Below are positions 11,761 to 24,929 of a DNA stretch of 64,000 bases, piece by piece. The translations under genes were made by a program, and so were the position numbers. The stretch's first letter is position 1. Every line of letters starts with the position of its first letter. Under the pieces are notes generated by a model. It had not been told where the DNA came from. It ran no database searches and saw only the letters and a list, made by a program, of their open reading frames with translations. Source of the stretch: Auanema rhodensis (Eukaryota > Nematoda > Chromadorea > Rhabditida > Rhabditidae); the NCBI GenBank assembly GCA_964057225.1, contig OZ059895.1:22392688-22456687 (forward strand). Reading direction: 5' to 3'.

Positions 11761-14700
11761 GCTTGGTATGTAACTCGCTTCACGTGAAAGATAAAGAGAT
11801 GCGGTTTTCAAAATTAGATTCCTCATGTCCATACTAGTCTAAAAACGAATTTTTATTGATATTGATGCATGGTAACCATGACTTTGAAATTTACGTGAAC
11901 TTTAATTTATGCTTATTAAGTGTACACGTGATGTGCACTTGGTATGTAACTCGCTTCACGTGAAAGATAAAGGGATGCGGTTTTCAAAATTAGATTCCCC
12001 ATGTCCATATTAGTCTAAAAACAAATTTTTATTAATATTGGTGCATGGTAACCATGACTTTGAAATTTACGTGAACTTTAATTTATGCTAATTAAGTGTA
12101 CACATGATGTGCGCTTGGTATGTAACTCGCTTCACGTGAAAGATAAAGAGATGCGGTTTTCAAAATTAGATTCCCCATTTCCATATTAGTCTAAAAACAA
12201 TATTTTATTGATATTGGTGCATGGCAACCATGACTTTAAAATTTACGTGAACTTTAATTTATGCTAATTAAGTGTACACATGATGTGCACTTGGTATGTA
12301 ACTCGCTTCACGTCAAAGATAAAGAGATGCGGTTTTCAAAATTAGATTCCCCATGTCCATATTAGTCTAAAAACAAATTTTTATTAATATTGGTGCATGG
12401 TAACCATGACTTTGAAATTTACGTGAACTTTAATTTATGCTAATTAAGTGTACACATGATGTGCGCTTGGTATGTAACTCGCTTCACGTGAAAGATAAAG
12501 AGATGCGGTTTTCAAAATTAGATTCCTCATGTCCATACTAGTCTAAAAACGAATTTTTATTGATATTGATGCATGGTAACCATGACTTTGAAATTTACGT
12601 GAACTTTAATTTATGCTTATTAAGTGTACACGTGATGTGCACTTGGTATGTAACTTGCTTCACGTGAAAGATAAAGGGATGCGGTTTTCAAAATTAGATT
12701 CCCCATGTCCATATTAGTCTAAAAACAAATTTTTGTTGATATTGGTGGATGGTAACCATGACTTTGTAATTTACGTGAACTTTAATTTATGCTAATTAAG
12801 TGTACACGTGATGTGCACTTGGTATGTAACTCGCTTCACGTGAAAGATAAAGAGATGCGGTTTTCAAAATTAGATTCCTCATGTCCATATTAGTCTAAAA
12901 ACAAATTTTCATTGATATTGATGCATGGTAACCATGACTTTGAAATTTACGTGAACTTTAATTTATGCTTATTAAGTGTACACATGATGTGCGCTTGGTA
13001 TGTAACTCGCTTCACGTGAAAGATAAAGAGATGCGGTTTTCAAAATTAGATTCCTCATGTCCATATTAGTCTAAAAACGAATTTTTATTGATATTGATGC
13101 ATGGTAACCATGACTTTGAAATTTACGTGAACTTTAATTTATGCTTATTAAGTGTACACGTGATGTGCACTTGGTATGTAACTTGCTTCACGTGAAAGAT
13201 AAAGGGATGCGGTTTTCAAAATTAGATTCCCCATGTCCATATTAGTCTAAAAACAAATTTTTGTTGATATTGATGCATGGTAACCATGACTTTGAAATTT
13301 ACGTGAACTTTAATTTATGCTTATTAAGTGTACACGTGATGTGCACTTGGTATGTAACTCGCTTCACGTGAAAGATAAAGGGATGCGGTTTTCAAAATTA
13401 GATTCCCCATGTCCATATTAGTCTAAAAACAAATTTTTATTAATATTGGTGCATGGTAACCATGACTTTGAAATTTACGTGAACTTTAATTTATGCTAAT
13501 TAAGTGTACACATGATGTGCGCTTGGTATGTAACTCGCTTCACGTGAAAGATAAAGAGATGCGGTTTTCAAAATTAGATTCCCCATTTCCATATTAGTCT
13601 AAAAACAATATTTTATTGATATTGGTGCATGGCAACCATGACTTTGAAATTTACGTGAACTTTAATTTATGCTAATTAAGTGTACACATGATGTGCGCTT
13701 GGTATGTAACTCGCTTCACGTGAAAGATAAAGAGATGCGGTTTTCAAAATTAGATTCCTCATGTCCATACTAGTCTAAAAACGAATTTTTATTGATATTG
13801 ATGCATGGTAACCATGACTTTGAAATTTACGTGAACTTTAATTTATGCTTATTAAGTGTACACGTGATGTGCACTTGGTATGTAACTTGCTTCACGTGAA
13901 AGATAAAGGGATGCGGTTTTCAAAATTAGATTCCCCATGTCCATATTAGTCTAAAAACAAATTTTTGTTGATATTGGTGGATGGTAACCATGACTTTGTA
14001 ATTTACGTGAACTTTAATTTATGCTAATTAAGTGTACACGTGATGTGCACTTGGTATGTAACTCGCTTCACGTGAAAGATAAAGAGATGCGGTTTTCAAA
14101 ATTAGATTCCTCATGTCCATATTAGTCTAAAAACAAATTTTCATTGATATTGATGCATGGTAACCATGACTTTGAAATTTACGTGAACTTTAATTTATGC
14201 TTATTAAGTGTACACATGATGTGCGCTTGGTATGTAACTCGCTTCACGTGAAAGATAAAGAGATGCGGTTTTCAAAATTAGATTCCTCATGTCCATATTA
14301 GTCTAAAAACGAATTTTTATTGATATTGATGCATGGTAACCATGACTTTGAAATTTACGTGAACTTTAATTTATGCTTATTAAGTGTACACGTGATGTGC
14401 ACTTGGTATGTAACTTGCTTCACGTGAAAGATAAAGGGATGCGGTTTTCAAAATTAGATTCCCCATGTCCATATTAGTCTAAAAACAAATTTTTGTTGAT
14501 ATTGATGCATGGTAACCATGACTTTGAAATTTACGTGAACTTTAATTTATGCTTATTAAGTGTACACGTGATGTGCACTTGGTATGTAACTCGCTTCACG
14601 TGAAAGATAAAGGGATGCGGTTTTCAAAATTAGATTCCCCATGTCCATATTAGTCTAAAAACAAATTTTTATTAATATTGGTGCATGGTAACCATGACTT

Positions 14701-15025
14701 TGAAATTTACGTGAACTTTAATTTATGCTAATTAAGTGTACACATGATGTGCGCTTGGTATGTAACTCGCTTCACGTGAAAGATAAAGAGATGCGGTTTT
14801 CAAAATTAGATTCCCCATTTCCATATTAGTCTAAAAACAATATTTTATTGATATTGGTGCATGGCAACCATGACTTTAAAATTTACGTGAACTTTAATTT
14901 ATGCTAATTAAGTGTACACATGATGTGCACTTGGTATGTAACTCGCTTCACGTCAAAGATAAAGAGATGCGGTTTTCAAAATTAGATTCCCCATGTCCAT
15001 ATTAGTCTAAAAACAAATTTTTATT
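11761..15025 (+). repeat. 7-mer/8-mer HOR with the CATACTAGTC marker
   Basis: CATACTAGTC occurs at 11830, 12534, 13766 and 15174, spaced 704, 1232 and 1408 bp (4, 7 and 8 monomers). CTTTGTAAT follows at 12761, 13993 and 15401 with the same 1232 and 1408 spacing. The 7-mer differs from the 8-mer by fusion of two adjacent monomers into one chimera near 13634-13645: CCATTTCC and GGCAACC come from the first, CTTTGAAA and GCGCTTGG from the second. Confidence 0.85.
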
Positions 15026-17022
15026 AATATTGGTGCATGGTAACCATGACTTTGAAATTTACGTGAACTTTAATTTATGCTAATTAAGTGTACACATGAT
15101 GTGCGCTTGGTATGTAACTCGCTTCACGTGAAAGATAAAGAGATGCGGTTTTCAAAATTAGATTCCTCATGTCCATACTAGTCTAAAAACGAATTTTTAT
15201 TGATATTGATGCATGGTAACCATGACTTTGAAATTTACGTGAACTTTAATTTATGCTTATTAAGTGTACACGTGATGTGCACTTGGTATGTAACTTGCTT
15301 CACGTGAAAGATAAAGGGATGCGGTTTTCAAAATTAGATTCCCCATGTCCATATTAGTCTAAAAACAAATTTTTGTTGATATTGGTGGATGGTAACCATG
15401 ACTTTGTAATTTACGTGAACTTTAATTTATGCTAATTAAGTGTACACGTGATGTGCACTTGGTATGTAACTCGCTTCACGTGAAAGATAAAGAGATGCGG
15501 TTTTCAAAATTAGATTCCTCATGTCCATATTAGTCTAAAAACAAATTTTCATTGATATTGATGCATGGTAACCATGACTTTGAAATTTACGTGAACTTTA
15601 ATTTATGCTTATTAAGTGTACACATGATGTGCGCTTGGTATGTAACTCGCTTCACGTGAAAGATAAAGAGATGCGGTTTTCAAAATTAGATTCCTCATGT
15701 CCATATTAGTCTAAAAACGAATTTTTATTGATATTGATGCATGGTAACCATGACTTTGAAATTTACGTGAACTTTAATTTATGCTTATTAAGTGTACACG
15801 TGATGTGCACTTGGTATGTAACTTGCTTCACGTGAAAGATAAAGGGATGCGGTTTTCAAAATTAGATTCCCCATGTCCATATTAGTCTAAAAACAAATTT
15901 TTGTTGATATTGGTGGATGGTAACCATGACTTTGAAATTTACGTGAACTTTAATTTATGCTAATTAAGTGTACACGTGATGTGCACTCGGTATGTAACTC
16001 GCTTCACGTGAAATATGAAGAGATGCGGTTTTCAAAATTAGATTCCCCATGTCCATATTAGTCTAAAAACAAATTTTTTTTAATATTGGTGCTTGGTAAC
16101 CATGACTTTGAAATTTACGTGAACTTTAATTTATGCTAATTAAGTGAACACATGATGTGCACTTGGTATGTAACTCGCTTCACGTGAAAGATAGAGAGAT
16201 GCGGTTTTCAAAATAGATTCCCCATGTCCATATTAGTCTAAAAACGAATTTTTATTGATATTGATTCATGGTAACCATGACTTTGAAAATTACGTGAACT
16301 TTAATTTATGCTAATTAAGTGAACACATGATGTGCACTTGGTATGTAACTCGCTTCACGTGAAAGATAAAGAGATGTGGTTTTCAAAATAGATTCCCCAT
16401 GTCCATATTAGTCTAAAAACGAATTTTTATTGATATTGATTCATGGTAACCATGACTTTGAAAATTACGTGAACTTTAATTTATGCTTATTAAGTGTGCA
16501 CGTGATGTGCACTTGGTATGTAACTCGCTTCACGTGAAAGATAAAGGGATGCGGTTTTCAAAATTAGATTCCCCATGTCCATATTAGTCTAAAAACAAAT
16601 TTTTATTAATATTGGTGCATGGTAACCATGACTTTGAAATTTACGTGAACTTTAATTTATGCTAATTAAGTGTACACATGATGTGCGCTTGGTATGTAAC
16701 TCGCTTCACGTGAAAGATAAAGAGATGTGGTTTTCAAAATAGATTCCCCATGTCCATATTAGTCTAAAAACGAATTTTTATTGATATTGATTCATGGTAA
16801 CCATGACTTTGAAAATTACGTGAACTTTAATTTATGCTTATTAAGTGTACACGTGATGTGCACTTGGTGTGTAACTCGCTTCACGTGAAAGATAAAGGGA
16901 TGCGGTTTTCAAAATTAGATTCCCCATGTCCATATTAGTCTAAAAACAAATTTTTATTAATATTGGTGCATGGTAACCATGACTTTGAAATTTACGTGAA
17001 CTTTAATTTATGCTAATTAAGT
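15026..17022 (+). repeat. 2.0-kb block shared with 19.95-21.95 kb (offset 4927)
   Basis: Rare markers align at offset 4927 bp (28 monomers less one base): CATACTAGTC at 15174/20101, the eight-T run near 16074/21001, GTGTGCACGTG at 16494/21421 and GGTGTGTAAC at 16866/21793. The match ends where AAGTGAACAC here faces AAGTGTACAC in the other copy. It contains 175-bp monomers with GATGTGG heads. Confidence 0.85.
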
Positions 17023-19262
17023 GAACACATGATGTGCACTTGGTATGTAACTCGCTTCACGTGAAAGATAGAGAGATGCGGTTTTCAAAATAGATTCCCC
17101 ATGTCCATATTAGTCTAAAAACGAATTTTTATTGATATTGATTCATGGTAACCATGACTTGGAAATTTACGTGAACTTTAATTTATGCTTATTAAGTGTA
17201 CACGTGATGTGCACTTGGTATGTAACTCGCTTCACGTGAAAGATAAAGGGATGCGGTTTTCAAAATTAGATTCCCCATGTCCATATTAGTCTAAAAACAA
17301 ATTTTTATTAATATTGGTGCATGGTAACCATGACTTTGAAATTTACGTGAACTTTAATTTATGCTAATTAAGTGTACACATGATGTGCGCTTGGTATGTA
17401 ACTCGCTTCACGTGAAAGATAAAGAGATGCGGTTTTCAAAATTAGATTCCCCATTTCCATATTAGTCTAAAAACAATATTTTATTGATATTGGTGCATGG
17501 CAACCATGACTTTAAAATTTACGTGAACTTTAATTTATGCTAATTAAGTGTACACATGATGTGCACTTGGTATGTAACTCGCTTCACGTCAAAGATAAAG
17601 AGATGCGGTTTTCAAAATTAGATTCCCCATGTCCATATTAGTCTAAAAACACATTTTTATTAATATTGGTGCATGGTAACCATGACTTTGAAATTTACGT
17701 GAACTTTAATTTATGCTTATTAAGTGTACACATGATGTGCGCTTGGTATGTAACTCGCTTCACGTGAAAGATAAAGAGATGCGGTTTTCAAAATTAGATT
17801 CCTCATGTCCATATTAGTCTAAAAACGAATTTTTATTGATATTGATGCATGGTAACCATGACTTTGAAATTTACGTGAACTTTAATTTATGCTTATTAAG
17901 TGTACACGTGATGTGCACTTGGTATGTAACTTGCTTCACGTGAAAGATAAAGGGATGCGGTTTTCAAAATTAGATTCCCCATGTCCATATTAGTCTAAAA
18001 ACAAATTTTTGTTGATATTGGTGGATGGTAACCATGACTTTGAAATTTAAGTGAACTTTAATTTATGCTAATTAAGTGTACACGTGATGTGCACTCGGTA
18101 TGTAACTCGCTTCACGTGAAATATGAAGAGATGCGGTTTTCAAAATTAGATTCCCCATGTCCATATTAGTCTAAAAACAAATTTTTATTAATATTGGTGC
18201 TTGGTAACCATGACTTTGAAATTTACGTGAACTTTAATTTATGCTAATTAAGTGAACACATGATGTGCACTTGGTATGTAACTCGCTTCACGTGAAAGAT
18301 AGAGAGATGCGGTTTTCAAAATAGATTCCCCATGTCCATATTAGTCTAAAAACGAATTTTTATTGATATTGATTCATGGTAACCATGACTTGGAAATTTA
18401 CGTGAACTTTAATTTATGCTTATTAAGTGTACACGTGATGTGCACTTGGTATGTAACTCGCTTCACGTGAAAGATAAAGGGATGCGGTTTTCAAAATTAG
18501 ATTCCCCATGTCCATATTAGTCTAAAAACAAATTTTTATTAATATTGGTGCATGGTAACCATGACTTTGAAATTTACGTGAACTTTAATTTATGCTAATC
18601 AAGTGTACACATGATGTGCGCTTGGTATGTAACTCGCTTCACGTCGAAAGATAAAGAGATGCGGTTTTCAAAATTAGATTCCCCATTTCCATATTAGTCT
18701 AAAAACAATATTTTATTGATATTGGTGCATGGCAACCATGACTTTAAAATTTACGTGAACTTTAATTTATGCTAATTAAGTGTACACATGATGTGCACTT
18801 GGTATGTAACTCGCTTCACGTCAAAGATAAAGAGATGCGGTTTTCAAAATTAGATTCCCCATTTCCATATTAGTCTAAAAACAATATTTTATTGATATTG
18901 GTGCATGGTAACCATGACTTTGAAATTTACGTGAACTTTAATTTATGCTAATTAAGTGTACACATGATGTGCGCTTGGTATGTAACTCGCTTCACGTCGA
19001 AAGATAAAGAGATGCGGTTTTCAAAATTAGATTCCCCATTTCCATATTAGTCTAAAAACAATATTTTATTGATATTGGTGCATGGCAACCATGACTTTGA
19101 AATTTACGTGAACTTTAATTTATGCTAATTAAGTGTACACATGATGTGCGCTTGGTATGTAACTCGCTTCACGTCGAAAGATAAAGAGATGCGGTTTTCA
19201 AAATTAGATTCCCCATTTCCATATTAGTCTAAAAACAATATTTTATTGATATTGGTGCATGG
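16973..19262 (+). repeat. 2.29-kb block copied from or to 9053-11342 (offset 7920)
   Basis: The two stretches match at exactly 45 x 176 bp. They begin next to GTGCATGG here versus GTGCTTGG at 9050 and end where GGCAACC (11343) faces GGTAACC (19263). Both contain AATTTAAGTG (10121 and 18041), the unusual GCTAATCAAGTG (about 10677 and 18597) and two 175-bp monomers. Beyond 19262 the match resumes at offset 7743 after removal of one 177-bp monomer. Confidence 0.85.
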
Positions 19263-22200
19263 TAACCATGACTTTGAAATTTACGTGAACTTTAATTTAT
19301 GCTAATTAAGTGTACACATGATGTGCGCTTGGTATGTAACTCGCTTCACGTCGAAAGATAAAGAGATGCGGTTTTCAAAATTAGATTCCCCATTTCCATA
19401 TTAGTCTAAAAACAATATTTTATTGATATTGGTGCATGGCAACCATGACTTTAAAATTTACGTGAACTTTAATTTATGCTAATTAAGTGTACACATGATG
19501 TGCGCTTGGTATGTAACTCGCTTCACGTGAAAGATAAAGAGATGCGGTTTTCAAAATTAGATTCCTCATGTCCATACTAGTCTAAAAACGAATTTTTATT
19601 GATATTGATGCATGGTAACCATGACTTTGAAATTTACGTGAACTTTAATTTATGCTTATTAAGTGTACACGTGATGTGCACTTGGTATGTAACTCGCTTC
19701 ACGTGAAAGATAAAGGGATGCGGTTTTCAAAATTAGATTCCCCATGTCCATATTAGTCTAAAAACAAATTTTTATTAATATTGGTGCATGGTAACCATGA
19801 CTTTGAAATTTACGTGAACTTTAATTTATGCTAATTAAGTGTACACATGATGTGCGCTTGGTATGTAACTCGCTTCACGTGAAAGATAAAGAGATGCGGT
19901 TTTCAAAATTAGATTCCCCATTTCCATATTAGTCTAAAAACAATATTTTATTGATATTGGTGCATGGTAACCATGACTTTGAAATTTACGTGAACTTTAA
20001 TTTATGCTAATTAAGTGTACACATGATGTGCGCTTGGTATGTAACTCGCTTCACGTGAAAGATAAAGAGATGCGGTTTTCAAAATTAGATTCCTCATGTC
20101 CATACTAGTCTAAAAACGAATTTTTATTGATATTGATGCATGGTAACCATGACTTTGAAATTTACGTGAACTTTAATTTATGCTTATTAAGTGTACACGT
20201 GATGTGCACTTGGTATGTAACTTGCTTCACGTGAAAGATAAAGGGATGCGGTTTTCAAAATTAGATTCCCCATGTCCATATTAGTCTAAAAACAAATTTT
20301 TGTTGATATTGGTGGATGGTAACCATGACTTTGTAATTTACGTGAACTTTAATTTATGCTAATTAAGTGTACACGTGATGTGCACTTGGTATGTAACTCG
20401 CTTCACGTGAAAGATAAAGAGATGCGGTTTTCAAAATTAGATTCCTCATGTCCATATTAGTCTAAAAACAAATTTTCATTGATATTGATGCATGGTAACC
20501 ATGACTTTGAAATTTACGTGAACTTTAATTTATGCTTATTAAGTGTACACATGATGTGCGCTTGGTATGTAACTCGCTTCACGTGAAAGATAAAGAGATG
20601 CGGTTTTCAAAACTAGATTCCTCATGTCCATATTAGTCTAAAAACGAATTTTTATTGATATTGATGCATGGTAACCATGACTTTGAAATTTACGTGAACT
20701 TTAATTTATGCTTATTAAGTGTACACGTGATGTGCACTTGGTATGTAACTTGCTTCACGTGAAAGATAAAGGGATGCGGTTTTCAAAATTAGATTCCCCA
20801 TGTCCATATTAGTCTAAAAACAAATTTTTGTTGATATTGGTGGATGGTAACCATGACTTTGAAATTTACGTGAACTTTAATTTATGCTAATTAAGTGTAC
20901 ACGTGATGTGCACTCGGTATGTAACTCGCTTCACGTGAAATATGAAGAGATGCGGTTTTCAAAATTAGATTCCCCATGTCCATATTAGTCTAAAAACAAA
21001 TTTTTTTTAATATTGGTGCTTGGTAACCATGACTTTGAAATTTACGTGAACTTTAATTTATGCTAATTAAGTGAACACATGATGTGCACTTGGTATGTAA
21101 CTCGCTTCACGTGAAAGATAGAGAGATGCGGTTTTCAAAATAGATTCCCCATGTCCATATTAGTCTAAAAACGAATTTTTATTGATATTGATTCATGGTA
21201 ACCATGACTTTGAAAATTACGTGAACTTTAATTTATGCTAATTAAGTGAACACATGATGTGCACTTGGTATGTAACTCGCTTCACGTGAAAGATAAAGAG
21301 ATGTGGTTTTCAAAATAGATTCCCCATGTCCATATTAGTCTAAAAACGAATTTTTATTGATATTGATTCATGGTAACCATGACTTTGAAAATTACGTGAA
21401 CTTTAATTTATGCTTATTAAGTGTGCACGTGATGTGCACTTGGTATGTAACTCGCTTCACGTGAAAGATAAAGGGATGCGGTTTTCAAAATTAGATTCCC
21501 CATGTCCATATTAGTCTAAAAACAAATTTTTATTAATATTGGTGCATGGTAACCATGACTTTGAAATTTACGTGAACTTTAATTTATGCTAATTAAGTGT
21601 ACACATGATGTGCGCTTGGTATGTAACTCGCTTCACGTGAAAGATAAAGAGATGTGGTTTTCAAAATAGATTCCCCATGTCCATATTAGTCTAAAAACGA
21701 ATTTTTATTGATATTGATTCATGGTAACCATGACTTTGAAAATTACGTGAACTTTAATTTATGCTTATTAAGTGTACACGTGATGTGCACTTGGTGTGTA
21801 ACTCGCTTCACGTGAAAGATAAAGGGATGCGGTTTTCAAAATTAGATTCCCCATGTCCATATTAGTCTAAAAACAAATTTTTATTAATATTGGTGCATGG
21901 TAACCATGACTTTGAAATTTACGTGAACTTTAATTTATGCTAATTAAGTGTACACATGATGTGCGCTTGGTATGTAACTCGCTTCACGTGAAAGATAAAG
22001 AGATGCGGTTTTCAAAATTAGATTTCGCATGTCCATATTAGTCTAAAAACAATTTTTTATTGATATTGGTGCATGGTAACCATGACTTTAAAATTTACGT
22101 GAACTTTAATTTATGCTAATTAAGTGTACACATGATGTGCGCTTGGTGTGTAACTCGCTTCACGTGAAAGATAAAGAGATGCGGTTTTCAAAATTAGATT

Positions 22201-23230
22201 CCTCATGTCCATATTAGTCTAAAAACGAATTTTTATTGATATTGATGCATGGTAACTATGACTTTGAAATTTACGTGAACTTTAATTTATGCTAATTAAG
22301 TGTACACATGATGTGCACTTGGTATGTAACTCGCTTCACGTCAACGATAAAGAGATGCGGTTTTCAAAATTAGATTCCCCATGTCCATATTAGTCTAAAA
22401 ACAAATTTTTATTAATATTGGTGCATGGTAACCATGACTTTGAAATTTACGTGAACTTTAATTTATGCTAATTAAGTGTACACATGATGTGCACTTGGTA
22501 TGTAAAACGCTTCACGTCAAAGATAAAGAGATGCGGTTTTCCAAATTAGATTCCCCATGTCCATATCAGTTCAAAAACAAATTTTTGTTGATATTGGTGG
22601 ATGGTAACCATGACTTTGAAATTTACGTGAACTTTAATTTATGCTAATTAAGTGTACACATGATGTGCGCTTGGTATGTAACTCGCTTCACGTGAAAGAT
22701 AAAGGGATGCGGTTTTCAAAATTAGATTCCCCATGTCCATATTAGTCTAAAAACAAATTTTTATTAATATTGGTGCATGGTAACCATGACTTTGAAATTT
22801 ACGTGAACTTTAATTTATGCTTATTAAGTGTACACGTGATGTGCACTTGGTATGTAACTTGCTTCACGTGAAAGATAAAGGGATGCGGTTTTCAAAATTA
22901 GATTCCCCATGTCCATATTAGTCTAAAAACAAATTTTTATTAATATTGGTGCATGGTAACCATGACTTTGAAATTTACGTGAACTTTAATTTATGCTAAT
23001 TAAGTGTACACATGATGTGCGCTTGGTATGTAACTCGCTTCACGTGAAAGATAAAGGGATGCGGTTTTCAAAATTAGATTCCCCATGTCCATATTAGTCT
23101 AAAAACAAATTTTTATTAATATTGGTGCATGGTAACCATGACTTTGAAATTTACGTGAACTTTAATTTATGCTAATTAAGTGTACACATGATGTGCGCTT
23201 GGTATGTAACTCGCTTCACGTGAAAGATAA
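17820..23230 (+). repeat. 5.4-kb segment, first copy (second at 29.6-35.4 kb)
   Basis: This segment is collinear with about 29610-35370. The offset steps from 11790 (AATTTAAGTG 18041/29831; GCTTGG 19504/31294) to 11966 (GTGTGCACG 21421/33387) and 12142 (GGTGTGTAAC 21793/33935; divergent-subtype monomer 22465/34607). Each step is exactly 176 bp, so the copies differ by two whole-monomer indels, one near 19.95 kb and one near 21.6 kb. Both are missing here relative to the second copy. Confidence 0.85.
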
Positions 23231-24929
23231 AGGGATGCGGTTTTCAAAATTAGATTCCCCATGTCCATATTAGTCTAAAAACAAATTTTTATTAATATTG
23301 GTGCATGGTAACCATGACTTTGAAATTTACGTGAACTTTAATTTATGCTTATTAAGTGTACACGTGATGTGCACTTGGTATGTAACTTGCTTCACGTGAA
23401 AGATAAAGGGATGCGGTTTTCAAAATTAGATTCCCCATGTCCATATTAGTCTAAAAACGAATTTTTGTTGATATTGATGCATGGTAACTATGACTTTGAA
23501 ATTTACGTGAACTTTAATTTATGCTAATTAAGTGTACACATGATGTGCACTTGGTATGTAACTCGCTTCACGTCAACGATAAAGAGATGCGGTTTTCAAA
23601 ATTAGATTCCCCATGTCCATATTAGTCTAAAAACAAATTTTTATTAATATTGGTGCATGGTAACCATGACTTTGAAATTTACGTGAACTTTAATTTATGC
23701 TAATTAAGTGTACACATGATGTGCACTTGGTATGTAAAACGCTTCACGTCAAAGATAAAGAGATGCGGTTTTCCAAATTAGTTTCCCCATGTCCATATCA
23801 GTTCAAAAACAAATTTTTGTTGATATTGGTGGATGGTAACCATGACTTTGAAATTTACGTGAACTTTAATTTATGCTAATTAAGTGTACACATGATGTGC
23901 GCTTGGTATGTAACTCGCTTCACGTGAAAGATAAAGGGATGCGGTTTTCAAAATTAGATTCCCCATGTCCATATTAGTCTAAAAACAAATTTTTATTAAT
24001 ATTGGTGCATGGTAACCATGACTTTGAAATTTACGTGAACTTTAATTTATGCTTATTAAGTGTACACGTGATGTGCACTTGGTATGTAACTTGCTTCACG
24101 TGAAAGATAAAGGGATGCGGTTTTCAAAATTAGATTCCCCATGTCCATATTAGTCTAAAAACAAATTTTTATTAATATTGGTGCATGGTAACCATGACTT
24201 TGAAATTTACGTGAACTTTAATTTATGCTAATTAAGTGTACACATGATGTGCGCTTGGTATGTAACTCGCTTCACGTGAAAGATAAAGGGATGCGGTTTT
24301 CAAAATTAGATTCCCCATGTCCATATTAGTCTAAAAACAAATTTTTATTAATATTGGTGCATGGTAACCATGACTTTGAAATTTACGTGAACTTTAATTT
24401 ATGCTAATTAAGTGTACACATGATGTGCGCTTGGTATGTAACTCGCTTCACGTGAAAGATAAAGGGATGCGGTTTTCAAAATTAGATTCCCCATGTCCAT
24501 ATTAGTCTAAAAACAAATTTTTATTAATATTGGTGCATGGTAACCATGACTTTGAAATTTACGTGAACTTTAATTTATGCTTATTAAGTGTACACGTGAT
24601 GTGCACTTGGTATGTAACTTGCTTCACGTGAAAGATAAAGGGATGCGGTTTTCAAAATTAGATTCCCCATGTCCATATTAGTCTAAAAACAAATTTTTAT
24701 TAATATTGGTGCATGGTAACCATGACTTTGAAATTTACGTGAACTTTAATTTATGCTAATTAAGTGTACACATGATGTGCGCTTGGTATGTAACTCGCTT
24801 CACGTGAAAGATAAAGGGATGCGGTTTTCAAAATTAGATTCCCCATGTCCATATTAGTCTAAAAACAAATTTTTATTAATATTGGTGCATGGTAACCATG
24901 ACTTTGAAATTTACGTGAACTTTAATTTA
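22465..24929 (+). repeat. 7-monomer HOR (1232 bp), two copies
   Basis: The divergent-subtype monomers at 22465 and 23697 and the GCTTATTAAG pairs at about 22820/23348 and 24052/24580 all repeat at 1232 bp. The intervening monomers are a plain subtype (AGGGATGCGG, CCATGTCC, TTAATATTGGTGCATGG) in runs of two or three. The second divergent monomer carries TTAGTTTCCCC, an A-to-T change private to it. Confidence 0.8.

Noticed and set aside
16065-16085. Run of eight T residues as a terminator for RNA polymerase III or a tRNA-like gene
   Set aside because: It is a point variant of the usual A/T-rich segment, copied to 21.0 and 32.97 kb with its block. No A-box or B-box or cloverleaf is visible upstream.
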